Shown one piece after another: positions 44,817 through 54,328 of a stretch of DNA of 64,000 bases. The stretch lies in the NCBI GenBank assembly GCA_963210315.1, contig OY723314.1:1612001-1676000 (forward strand), given 5' to 3'. Source of the DNA: Rhynchopus euleeides (lineage: Eukaryota > Euglenozoa > Diplonemea > Diplonemida > Diplonemidae). The stretch's first letter is position 1, and each line of letters starts with the position of its first letter. The notes under the pieces were generated by a model. That model searched no databases and was not told where the DNA came from. It saw nothing but the letters and a program-made list of their open reading frames with translations. The position numbers were made by a program, and so were the translations under genes.

Positions 44817-45770
44817 ATGATGGAAGCCTTCAAGAGAGACACCGTTTTTCTCACATTTCTCTTTTTTCTGCTTTCGTCAAAACACCCCCACCCCCAACCC
44901 ATGTTTTTCTTATCAAATACGTTACGTACTCAGTATGGATCTTTGATGTGTGTAACACAAATATGTCATTGTTGACCCGCCTCCCCTTCGTGGGGGGTGA
45001 GGGCCAGGTGGGGTGTGCGACGACCACCGACTGAGGCAAGACATATGGACACACAGGTAATTGAACATTGGGAGGATGTGGAAGGGTGGGTTCGTTTATA
45101 AAACTGGTCCCCAGGCCCCCCTCCCGTTGATTCTTCGGGGGAGGCGGGGCTGGTAGAACAGGGTAAACCCCATACCTTGCTCCCAAGGCAGGGCAGTGGT
45201 ATGGATTTTCCAATCCAGTCACTGAGTGGTGAGGGACCTGTCATGTTTACTGCTTCTGCTTTTACTCTGTATTTGCATTTGCGATGAGAAACATACTTGT
45301 TCCCACTACTAAACCCTAGAGTACAGGAAACATTGCTTGGAGTGCTGATAATGGATGGGATGTGGATGAGCATTACAAAGCAATTGACCACCCCCTTCAG
45401 AGGCTTGCCCGTGCAGGGCTCCCTCCACTCTGGGGGAGGCTTGAGGTTTCTGAGAGTCAGCAGACCAGGTCCTGCGTGTTCTTCTCGGCGTAGAGTGCAC
45501 ATTGTCAGTATTCTCCGGGTAGGAGACGTGTAGTTGTGCCAGAGATGCGCCGGCACCACATTTCTACCGGATGAGGTGTCGTTTTTTCCGGTTCGGAATG
45601 CGAAAATACAGCTTGTTTTCCCACTTTCTGGCCAGAAATCCCGATTTGGCCGAGACTTGTGGCCAGGGTGGCTGGGTATTGGCCCAAACGGCCCCAAAAT
45701 TCACCAATAATATTGTACACGGATTTTGGTTTTTTTTACAAGGGATTTTCAGCCAAATTTCAAACTTGCC
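44817..45770. other. Right part of the 19-kb insertion, no supported gene
   Basis: Mixed sequence with short unrelated frames. It contains the repeated string cccccttcagaggcttgccc (45391) and loose similarity at 45160-45235 to 27401-27510. Toward the end it becomes AT-rich (ttttggtttttttt at 45725) before the right terminal repeat. Confidence 0.4.
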
Positions 45771-45778
45771 ACCCCCTA

Positions 45779-45785
45779 TCAGAAG
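45779..45785 (+). repeat. Target-site duplication, right copy (TCAGAAG)
   Basis: Direct copy of 26751-26757, adjoining the right terminal repeat (cttgccaccccccta side) and followed by acatgagcatccgtg, where WD40 homology resumes. Confidence 0.85.
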
Positions 45786-46150
45786 ACATGAGCATCCGTG
45801 TGTGTGATATCAGCACCCTCACACACACACACACCCTGGATGGCCACATTGGTGCGGTGAGGGGCATCGCCTTGACTCAGGACGAGCAGCACCTGCTGTC
45901 GTGCTCTGACGACAATTCCCTCAAGGTGTGGTGCACAACCTCCCTCAGCTGCCTGCGTACTGTGCAACTGGACGACTCACCCACCTTACTTGCTGTGTCA
46001 CAGCCAGGCGATGTTGTTGCAGTCAAGAACTTCTGGTCCGGCACCACCCCACTGTACCGCCTCAGCACGGGAGAGTGTTGCTGGGGAAGGTGGACTCAGA
46101 GGGTGATGGTGTTGCACTCAGCCTCTGCGGGAGGTGGGTCTTCACAACAA
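45786..46150 (+). pseudogene. WD40 copy 2, 3' part, frameshifted
   Basis: Homology to copies 1 and 3 resumes at CDISTLTHTHTLDGH and continues through the last blades (GIALTQDEQHLLSCSDDNSL, KVWCTTSLSCLRTVQLD, TPLYRLSTGEC). Near 46079 it has tgttgctgggg where copy 3 has tgtctgggg, a two-base insertion that shifts the frame and loses the final blade. The gene is therefore broken twice: by the 19-kb insertion and by this shift. The sequence before 45786 is element, not gene. Confidence 0.88.
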
Positions 46151-46260
46151 CGAGCTTCACCTCAGTCACTGTGTGTGCCGTGTCTTCCATGTGTGCGTTT
46201 CACCACAACCTCTCCCCATCCCCCCGTGTTCAGTGACATGTGTCCATAGTCTTCCATTTC

Positions 46261-46415
46261 GCACACTTGTGAGCAGAAAATGTCACTCCACCACAGCCAA
46301 ACGTGCTCCGCACACCACTAGCCTCCCCCATCACAGGAGTTGAGGCTTTGTGTGTGGAAGCGTCAACGCATCACAAACAAAATAGGAGTAAAGAGCGGCT
46401 GTACTGGAGTGACAT
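46261..46415 (-). mobile_element. Solo retroelement end, subfamily 2, copy 2
   Basis: Very similar to 25754-25912 and in the same position relative to the WD40 3' end. AAAATGTCACTCCA is at 46277-46290; the partner is shortened to TGGAGTGACAT (46405-46415) before divergence. It probably duplicated together with the WD40 gene. Confidence 0.75.
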
Positions 46416-46426
46416 GGCGCGAAAAT

Positions 46427-46562
46427 GGATTGCCGGGTTTCTTTTGTTTTGTTTGTGCAACCTTCTGGTCACCTGCACGTTGGGGCGTGGAGTGTAGGTG
46501 AACACAAGATTGCTCCCACTGCAACCTTTTTCGTTCTGAACGCCTTCCGTGAGCACGGTGCG
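46427..46562 (+). repeat. Dispersed ~136-bp repeat, copy 1
   Basis: From ggattgccgggtttcttttg to gtgagcacggtgcg, matching 63156-63297 in the same orientation with scattered differences and small indels. It is noncoding, and may be a short interspersed element or shared 3'-UTR sequence. Confidence 0.75.
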
Positions 46563-46652
46563 TTTTACACAAATATCGGGAATAATCGTCACCCCTGACG
46601 CAGTGCTCTCTCTGCAGACTGCTCCACACCCTCCTCCCCTCCCTCACGTGGG

Positions 46653-46960
46653 CACACTGAAACGGTGAACGACATCGCCCTGACTCAGGTGTCGTGCTCT
46701 TACGACAAGTCATTCAAGGTGTGGTGCACAACCTCCCTCAGCTGCCTGCGTACTGTGCAACTGGACGTCTGTCCCTCCCCACTTGCTGTGTCATAGCCTT
46801 GTGATGTTGTTGCAGTGGAGACTGCGGACACCGCACTGTACCGCCTCACACGGGAGAGTGTCTGGGGAAGGTGGACTCAGAGGGTGATGGTGTTGCGCTC
46901 AGCCTCTGCGGGAGGTGGCTCTTCACAACAGCGAGCTTCACCTCAGTCACTGTGTGTGCT
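46653..46960 (+). pseudogene. WD40 C-terminal fragment
   Basis: Starts at cacactgaaacggtgaacga and matches the last two to three blades. It lacks the segment encoding DEQHLL, has an in-frame TAG (tcatagcc) and drops bases near cctcacacggg. Its 3' part (ggaaggtggactcagagggt, gagcttcacctcagtcactg) is closest to copy 2, so it derives from a duplicated copy-2 end. Confidence 0.85.
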
Positions 46961-47080
46961 GTGTCACCCTGTTCCCTGCCTTCGTGTTTGATGTGGTGTT
47001 GCGCCTGCTTGCGTATTCGTTGTGTTCTGTCACTCTCTTCCTTTCTAGCCACTCAGAGAGGGACCTGACCTCCTCTGTTT

Positions 47081-47218
47081 GGAGGCAGCTGTGCGTTGGC
47101 ATCTGAGATGGGAAGAGGGCAAATGATTGACGCAGTGCTCTCTCTGCAGACTGCTCCACACCCCCCTCCCCTCCCTCACGAAGCCCCCCTCTCCACCTTT
47201 GCAATGCACACCTGAGAC
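47081..47218 (+). repeat. Dispersed 138-bp repeat, copy 2
   Basis: Same length as 19001-19138, from ggaggcagctg to cacctgagac, with few substitutions. It lies just upstream of WD40 copy 3. Confidence 0.7.
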
Positions 47219-47343
47219 TTGGCCTTCGCTCTGTCAGACAATCCGTGTTGATCCCACTTTTCCATGTTCTTTGCCCCCATCCCCACCATCCTGCACACAC
47301 CGCCACATTCTCCAGAAGACCTGAGCAGCTGGTCGCCAAAGTC

Positions 47344-48513
47344 ATGGAAGTGTCTGTCTGTCATCGCGAGACCGGGCACAGCTGTGTCGTCGGTGTTCTG
47401 GAAGGCGGGTCCGTGGTCGGGCTGAAGGCGGATGCGCTCAACGAGATGTTCCCGGGTTCTAGCAACGCAGTCCGTGAGGCTGAATACGTCGCAGCACACA
47501 TCGAAGGGTGTGAGGAGGAGCTGGACGATGCAGAGCGCGTTGCCGACACGGGTCTGGAGGACGGGGGTGCTGTCCAGCTCGTCCCACGCTGGCCCAGCGT
47601 CAAGGCCCCCGCAGTCTACTCATCTGAGCATGGCGACGAGATAGGCCGCATCACACTGTCGAGGTGTGGGACGCTGTGTGCTGTGGGTTACAACAACGGA
47701 CACATCACTGTGTTTCACACCACCACCGCTGCTGTGGTGGCGGACTTATCACACGGCAACGAAATTGTATTTTCGACTGCGTTCTCTGTCTGTGGGACGT
47801 GGTTGGCATCGTGCTCTTCTGACGGCACCATCTGCGTGTGGCTCACATCAACTTGGGAACAGGTGTGCAGGCTGGACCACAACAACGCCATGGTGTTCAG
47901 TGCAGCGTGGACACACTGCGGACGTCTGGTGTCCGGAGACGAATCAGGCAAAGTGCGTGTGTGGGACTTGAAGGGCACACCGAGCGCCACAGTACCGGAG
48001 GGTTACAGCGGTGCTGTTTTCAGCATTGCTGTGTCGGGCACGAGGATCTTCAGCGGGTCTGGCAAGAAGACGATCCATGTGTGGGACATCAGCACCCTCA
48101 CACACACACACACCCTGGATGAGCACACTGAAACGGTGAAGGACATCGCCCTGACTCAGGACGAGCAGCACCTGCTGTCGTGCTCTTACGACAAGTCATT
48201 CAAGGTGTGGTGCACAACCTCCCTCAGCTGCCTGCGTACTGTGCAACTGGACGTCTGTCCCTACTCACTTGCTGTGTCACAGCAGGGTGATGTTGTTGCA
48301 GTGGAGACAGCGGACACCGCACTGTACCGCCTCAGCACAGGTGAGTGTCTGGGGATGGTGGGCTCACAGGGCGAGGGTGTTGCACTCAGCCTCTGCGGCA
48401 GGTGGCTCTTCACACCAACGAACCAGATTTTGGTCTCCGTGAGGGCAGTGCTCGGAACAGACAGTGACAGTCCAGGATATCAGTGTATGCTTGAATCCAA
48501 AACAACACCATGA
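47344..48513 (+). CDS. Ubiquitin-like/WD40 repeat protein, copy 3 (intact)
   Basis: 389 residues, aligned with copy 1 along its length: ubiquitin-like N-terminus (HIEGCEEELDDAERVADTGL) and seven-bladed propeller (ITVFH, ICVWL, VRVWD, IHVWD, FKVWC, ALYRL). It starts at MEVSV, the position where copies 1 and 2 start MNVCV. The last 25 residues, after FTPT, differ from copy 1 because the frame reads into the ~95-bp dispersed repeat (48463-48513), so the C-terminus has been replaced. Variation against copy 1 is concentrated on propeller loops such as LDEHTET against LDGHTQT. Confidence 0.85.
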   Translation: MEVSVCHRETGHSCVVGVLEGGSVVGLKADALNEMFPGSSNAVREAEYVAAHIEGCEEELDDAERVADTGLEDGGAVQLVPRWPSVKAPAVYSSEHGDEIGRITLSRCGTLCAVGYNNGHITVFHTTTAAVVADLSHGNEIVFSTAFSVCGTWLASCSSDGTICVWLTSTWEQVCRLDHNNAMVFSAAWTHCGRLVSGDESGKVRVWDLKGTPSATVPEGYSGAVFSIAVSGTRIFSGSGKKTIHVWDISTLTHTHTLDEHTETVKDIALTQDEQHLLSCSYDKSFKVWCTTSLSCLRTVQLDVCPYSLAVSQQGDVVAVETADTALYRLSTGECLGMVGSQGEGVALSLCGRWLFTPTNQILVSVRAVLGTDSDSPGYQCMLESKTTP

Positions 48514-48560
48514 CAGTCGTGAGTCGGGTGGCGACGTCGGCGGGGGCCTGGATTTGACAT
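48463..48560 (+). repeat. Dispersed ~95-bp repeat, copy 3
   Basis: gacagtgacagtccaggata to gcgggggcctggatttgaca. It overlaps and supplies the stop codon and last codons of WD40 copy 3. Confidence 0.75.
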
Positions 48561-48788
48561 TTTTTTTTGAGAGTTGTGCAACAACGCAGGAAACTGTGCC
48601 AGTGCAGATCCTTGCAGAACTTCCCACACGCTTCATGACAGGCGCGTGGGGTGTTCTCGCGATCGACGAATACCCTTCGGCTCTTCTATTGTTTCCCTTT
48701 CAGATTTGCACTAAAACACAGTTTTTGTGGGGAATGTCCAGGGTGTTCGCTATCTCCCACCTTCCTCGCATACTGTGGGAGAATGGGG

Positions 48789-48975
48789 AAAGCGCCCTAT
48801 CACTTCACAGCTACAACCGCTCTGATGAATTTCCTTTTGTTTGTTGCGTTGACGCTTCTACACACAAAACCCTGAACTGATCACACCCTGAGCCTGATGA
48901 AGGGTGGGGTTAGTGTATAGAGCACGTTTGGTTGCAGCTGTGGTGGGGCGCTTTCCGCTCACACGAGTGTGCTTA
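48789..48975 (-). mobile_element. Solo retroelement end, subfamily 1, copy at 49 kb
   Basis: A 187-bp unit from aaagcgccct to acgagtgtgctta, the same length as 19503-19689 and 27061-27247. It stands alone, with no coding region on either side. Confidence 0.9.
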
Positions 48976-49112
48976 ATAAAATCTCCTCCTCAAAAATTTT
49001 TTCGCGCGCGCGAAATCATGCAACATCTGCCCCTTGAAGAAGGGTCCAGACCAGGGTACTAATAAAAGCTCCAGACCCGGGTTTGGCGCACAAACAACGC
49101 CTTATCTTTTTT

Positions 49113-49714
49113 CTGGGGGGGGGGCAATTAATCGTGCATAGTCAAATAATAGTGCCTTTTTGAAACCGGCATTTATAAAGTTTTTTCCGCTGAATAATCG
49201 TGGGGTGCACGATTATTCACTTTTCGCTATTTTCGGTCAGTTCCGGAAGAAAAATGAGCAAATTTTCCCGCAGAATATTCAAAAACCCCGTTCTTCTGAA
49301 TGTTGGGAGCCCGTGCGGATCGTGGTGGGGTCATTTCGACCATGGGGTGTCTGTCTTCACCCGTGACTGGTCGTCACCATTTTGGCTCATATTCGTCCAC
49401 ATGTCCGGACTTGTGTGCCCCCAGTTTCAACACGAAAATGAGCCCAGACGGTGACTGCCAGTAAGGGGTGAAGACAGACACCCCATGGTCAAAATGACCC
49501 CACCACGATCCGCACAGATTCCAAATATGCAAACGGACGAGGTTTTTGCGCTGGTTGTCCCCAGAACTGACCAGAAAACTTGCAAAAGTGAACAATCGTG
49601 CACCCCACGATTATTCCCCCCCGCCAACTTTTTGACTTTTTTTGGGCCCCTCAATTATACCCGCCCGTTCACCAAATAATAGTGGAGTGCACGACTATTT
49701 GCCCCCCCCCCCAG
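49113..49714 (+). mobile_element. Foldback MITE A, copy 1
   Basis: Ends are ctgggggggggcaattaatc and (inverted) tttgccccccccccccag. Inside, cggatcgtggtggggtcatt ... gtctgtcttcacccg on the left is the inverse of gggtgaagacagacacccca ... gatccgcaca on the right, so most of the element can fold back. gggtgcacgattatt motifs recur near both ends. There is no coding capacity. A second copy in opposite orientation is at 58340-58959. Confidence 0.85.
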
Positions 49715-50791
49715 TAAGCACGTGCATGATGCGTGAAACTGTGGGAGTGCTTCCGATGACCTGATTCTGTTCTGTGTGTCTTGCTGTTTCGTGTTCACAT
49801 GTGCTCCACACCCACATCAAAGCAGCAGGCTAAAGGGTGGTGGCTGCGGAGATAGGGCGCTCCCCCCCCCAAGGCTGGCAGCAAATTTTTACTGCACTTT
49901 ACTGCACTTTATTATACTGCATTTTACTGCATTTTATTGTATTTTATTTTCCGGATTTTTGGATAAAGTGCATGGTCCTGAGTGGTGCCTTGGGCTTCGC
50001 ATACGTACAGCTGGGAGGACCACTATGGACAGGCCAAATGCTGGAGTCACACCCACTTTACAGAGGTGCAGCCACGTCTGCAAGTTTGCGGACAGCCGCA
50101 AACCCGCAGAAGATGGCAAAAAGTACCGCTCCTGCACGGAGGTTCTCCTGAAGGTCACAGGGACGCACCAAGGCTCCGGCAGAGAATGCAGGCCGGGATG
50201 GATGTGCCCTGCCTATGTTGGGTCGGTGGGTTAGCAGGACCTGATCGGTGCGGCCTCCGCCTGGCTTCAGTCCTGCTTTGAGTGCTTTCAGTCCGCTCTG
50301 ATGTCCAGCCTCCCCGAACGGGATGGTGAAGAACCCGTACGCCAGATCAGCTCAGCTGTACAACGTCCGAGGAAGGTGGACTGCCCACCGCACACCGCCG
50401 TGCTGGTCCGCCCTGCTGCGCCTGCGGTGCTGGGGTGCGCCTGCTGCCTGATTGGCCCCGGCGCTCGGAAGCAGCATCAAGCATGCCGAACAGCAGCAGG
50501 GCGGGCCTGGCGGGGGTACTGCCTTGGTGGCCTTGTGTTGGCCAGAGTGGGCGGATCAGGGTCCCCTGGCACGGCAGGTCAGCGTCCTGCCCACCGTCAC
50601 GCCGAGCCACCCCTACAACACGCTCTCCTGCACTTTATTGCACTTTACTGCATTTTACTGCACTTTACTGCATTTTATTGCACTTTATTTTATTTTATGT
50701 TTTTTATTTTTAAAATGCAGCATTTGTCCAGCCTTGGCCCCCCCCCCCCCCACCCCCCACCCCCCCACCCCCCCACCCTCAGCTACAAATC
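49715..50791. other. Region upstream of the JmjC gene, with two T-rich 10-bp arrays
   Basis: 49890-49951 and 50629-50700 are short arrays of a 10-bp unit (ctgcacttta, ctgcatttta, ttgcacttta) that bracket about 680 bp of mixed sequence. Short frames in the bracketed segment (about 49960-50620) resemble nothing I recognise. It may contain a 5' exon or intron of the JmjC gene. A C-run region (50736-50775) precedes the gene. Confidence 0.6.
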
Positions 50792-52875
50792 ATGAGACTT
50801 GACACCCCTACACCACACACACCACACACCCCCCCCCCCCCCACCTGCAGGGGCCCGGAGGGAGTGGACCCACCCCCCCCCCCCCCCCCCACTCCCAACC
50901 CGATGCCGCCTGAGGGCGCCCCGACAACCCTTACCCCGACCCCTCCCTCTCTCTCCCCCCCTGCCCCACCTTTGGATGCACCCCACCGCGCGTCGCAGCA
51001 GCTGGGGGAGCACCATCACCACCACCACCACCACCAACCCCACCTCCACCCCGCACAGCTGTGTGAGGAGGGCCCGTCGCTTCCCAGCGGGGATGCTGGA
51101 GTGCAGGATTGGGCCTGGTCGGCTATCGCAGGGGAGTTCGGCATCCCCGCCGCTCTGCTAAGGGACTGCTGGGAGAAGGAGTGTTTTGTGGCATTCGCGC
51201 AGCCGCGGCGCGGAGTATGCCGCGGTGCCACTGCGCCTCACCCCGCCTCCACCTCCACCCAGCCTGGGTGCTGCAGCGATCCGTCCGAGGCACCCGGCAC
51301 ACCCCCCGTGCCGGAGAGCGATTTCCCCTTCCCCGGATGTGACCTCACCTCCGAGTCTCTGCAGCGCTGCGTCCTCTCCAATGCCGAGGTGTCCTCCAGC
51401 CTCGACTGCTGCACAGCATCACCCCAGGGCTGGGCGATGCTGCCCGCGGAGGCGCCCGCACAGCAGAAGGTAGAGTATCTAAGGGGTGGGTGGAGCTGGC
51501 GGTTTCCCAGAGCGCTTGGCCTGCAGGGGGGTGCGGAGGAGGGAGGAGGAGGGGGGCCGAGGCGGGAGTCGATCCACCGCCACCTCTGGGCGCTGCAGGG
51601 CGCGGCTGGGGGGCACCCTGTCGGGGCGAATGTCTACGTCACACCGCCCGGGGAGCAGTCCTTCCCGCGGCACGTCGACCCGCAGAACATCTTCGCCCGG
51701 CAGATCTCGGGGAGCAAGACCTGGGTCATATCCAATAGGGGCGTTTTCCCCGACGCAGCCTCCGGAAGCCCCCCGCACTGCCTCGCCACCGAGGGCGCTT
51801 CTGGTTTCCTCCCGCTCCGCCCCGATGACATGCCCCCGGAGGTCCCCCGGGTGGACCCCCACCGCCGCACCCCCGCTGGCCGAGACATGCATTCTGGAGG
51901 GGGGTGTCAGAACGGAGCCCGTCATACGACAGCAGCAGCGGAGGGGGGGATGTGCAGCAAAAGAATGAAGAATCGGAAGAGGCCTGTGAATGGCAACAGC
52001 AGCAGCAGCAGCAGCAGCACCGCCCGGATTCGCCGGGTGACCTTTGCCGACCCTATCGAAGATCCAAAGGAGGAAGGGGGCTTTTCTTCTCAGTCTGGTG
52101 GAGGCGGTGGAGGCGGTGATGGCAATATCTCTTCCCTGCGTGGCATCCTCCGGAGCAATAACCGGAACGGGACAGGTGAAGGTCCTGCGGAGCGTGCGGA
52201 GGGTGCGGAAGTTTCGGATCTGCAGGAGACGGACGGCGCGGGTCAGACGGTGGCGGGCGGCACCCCTCCCTGCCGCCGGTTTGCGCGGTTCACAGAAGGT
52301 GTTGTGACGCTCCGCCCCGGGGACCTTCTCTACATACCGCGTGGCATCGCGCACTACTGCATCGGGCAGCGGGACGAGGGTGTGGAGGCCGAGGTGGAGA
52401 TGGAAGCTTCAACCCCTCCTCCCATGCCGCCGCCGCCGCCACCACCGGCTGACGCTGCTGCGGCGGGATCCAGGGTGCGGAAGCGGAAGAGAGGGGCGAG
52501 AGGTGGCGCTGGGTTGGATGGAAGAGCGGGTGGTGGTGGTGGTGGTGGGTGCGATGTCACCACTACTGCCCCCACCGCAGATGCGGCGGAGGCGCACCCG
52601 CGGCGGCGCGGGGGTGGTGGTGTGGCGGTGCGGCGGCGGCGGCGGAAGCTGCAGCGGCAGCGCCGCGGCTCCGGCGGGGTGGGCGCAGGGGGCGTGGGGG
52701 GCGGGGCGCCCAGCATCCACCTCACGGTGGACATGTCGATGGATTCGTCTTCTGCGTTCTTCGTGTCGTCGGTGCTGTCCCTTCTGGGTGTCAGGGCGCG
52801 TGCCAGGCAGGGCCTGCTGACGCAGCCGCCTTCTACCTCAGGCTCAGGGTGCCCCGCAGCTGAGTCAGAAGGGGG

Positions 52876-52912
<37 letters not shown>

Positions 52913-54328
52913 ACACCTGAGGATGGTGTGGGGGGTCCCATCCCCGCAGACGCAGCGGATGCTGCAGCAGCAGGCGTGCAGCGGGATGCAACGCCGGAGG
53001 CGGCTGCAGCGCCAGGGGGAGGGGGTTCCGCAGTGCCACCCCGCGGCGGCAGCAGCAGCAGCAGCGCCAGCCCCCCGCGCAGCCCGCCTGTCTTCTCGCA
53101 GGACGTCCTGCGGTGGGGCGGCGGTGGCGGTGTCAACCCGTTGCCCCCCCCTGCCTCCTGCGCTGAGGTGGTCCAGCAGCAGCAGCAGCACAGCCACAGC
53201 AATGGGCACCACCACCACCACCACCACCACCACCACCACCACCACCACCACCACCACCACCACCACCACCACCACCACCACCACCACCACCACCACCACC
53301 ACCACCACCACCAGTTCTCCTCCCGGTCGCCGAGCCCTGATGTGCTGCGCACAGCAGGGGGTGGGGGCAGTGCGGTGCAGCTGCAGCAGAAGCAGCAGCA
53401 TCACCAGCCTCGGGCGGAGGTGGGGGTAGGGGAGGGTGCGGTGCTGGCCCCTCGTCCTCCTGCTGCTCCTGGAGCCCAGCCCGACCTGCCGCCGTGCGAC
53501 TTTTCGGAGTTCATCCCTGCGACGTTCAACGAGTCTCTTCCCTTTGGGTGTCTCTATATGGCGGGGACCTGCTATGGCATGACACACAGCGGCAGTGGGA
53601 CGGGGTGGCGTGCCGAGATGGCGGAGGCGATCCGCGCGGTGTGGCGCGCGGGGTGCGGCGGGTGCGATCTCCGCACAGCCGACGTGCTGGGCGCGATGGA
53701 CGACGTGATGGACTTCGTCGCGGAGGGTTTCTTCGAGTCGGCGGTGCCCCCCCCGCCCGGCGTGCCGCACCTCCTCTGCCGCCTGTCCTTCGCCATCGAG
53801 GAGGACACCGTCACACTGCGTGCGCCTGGCGGGCACGCCCAGCAGATCCCCGCAAGATGCGCCTCCTCCCTTCTCCAGCTCCTCGCCCCTGCACACCGCC
53901 AGAAGCTGCAGTGGCTTGCCTTCGACTCCGACTCGCCCTTCTCCGCCTCCGGTGGGCCTTCAGGCGGTGCTGGTGTCAATCTGGTGGAGATGCTGCACGA
54001 AATGGGCCTGCAGCCCTACGGGGCCGGGGAGGGGGGACAGCAGCAGCAGCAGCAGCAAGGCGAGCAGCAGCAGGTTTGCCTCGGCACGGAGGAGGGTGTT
54101 GGCGGTGTGGAGCCGGTGCCCCCGCAGCAGGGTGGCGGTGGCAGTGGTGGCGTTTCGAAGCGTAGGAAGCACCGTATTGTGGTGAAGCGGTTCCGCCTGT
54201 GTGTGACTGCGGGCCCGCAGCTGCCCGTGCTGCGGCCGTCGATGCGGGTGGGGAGGAGGTACCGCTTCCTGCGGTACGCCGATGTCATAGCGCGTTGGGC
54301 TGCGAAGAGGGAGCAGAGCTCTGCCTAG
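50792..54328 (+). CDS. JmjC-domain protein, ribosomal-oxygenase-like, with large inserts
   Basis: A 1178-residue open frame. The JmjC core shows GANVYVTPPGEQSFPRHVDP then FARQISGSKTWVI, with Fe(II) ligands H294 and D296. VVTLRPGDLLYIPRGIAHYC follows with the distal ligand H521, then SIHLTVDMSMDSS, which matches the strand after the distal His in NO66/MINA53-type 2-oxoglutarate oxygenases. These enzymes hydroxylate histidines of ribosomal proteins in the nucleolus or nucleus; that substrate is inference here. About 225 residues separate D296 and H521, against roughly 60 in the human proteins as I recall, because of a Ser/Gly-rich insert with a basic NLS-like stretch (KRMKNRKRP) and a PP1-type RVTF motif (415-418). 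Further inserts are Pro/Arg/Gly-rich and Gln/His-rich. A polyhistidine of 35 residues is encoded at 53207-53311. The start and possible small introns (for example gtagag near 51471 to ccag) are uncertain. Confidence 0.75.
53207..53311 (+). repeat. (CAC)35 microsatellite encoding 35 histidines
   Basis: Thirty-five in-frame CAC codons lie between GGG and CAG, all pure. A shorter His-8 tract at 51012-51035 contains one CAT. The purity suggests recent slippage expansion. Confidence 0.95.

Larger units (their letters stand above)
26758..45778. mobile_element. 19,021-bp TIR-bounded insertion carrying satellites
   Basis: The left end reads TAGGGTATGGCAAGTTTT. The right end, as its reverse complement, reads TAGGGGGTGGCAAGTTTG. 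A looser inner match (cgtgtac followed by aatatt) continues inwards. A 7-bp duplication TCAGAAG flanks it, and it splits WD40 copy 2 in frame. Contents in order are unique sequence, a solo retroelement end, a 13.35-kb 10-bp array, a degenerate 51-bp repeat, unique sequence, a 19-unit 51-bp array, a 25-unit 10-bp array, a GC hairpin with a C-rich 10-bp array, and about 2.2 kb of mostly unique sequence. No transposase is recognisable, so it is either non-autonomous or a small TIR element later enlarged by satellite growth and nested insertion. Confidence 0.75.

Noticed and set aside
52354-53896. Minus-strand frames with long Trp or Val runs opposite the JmjC gene
   Set aside because: They are shadows of the CAC repeat and GC-rich coding sequence and have no independent domain.
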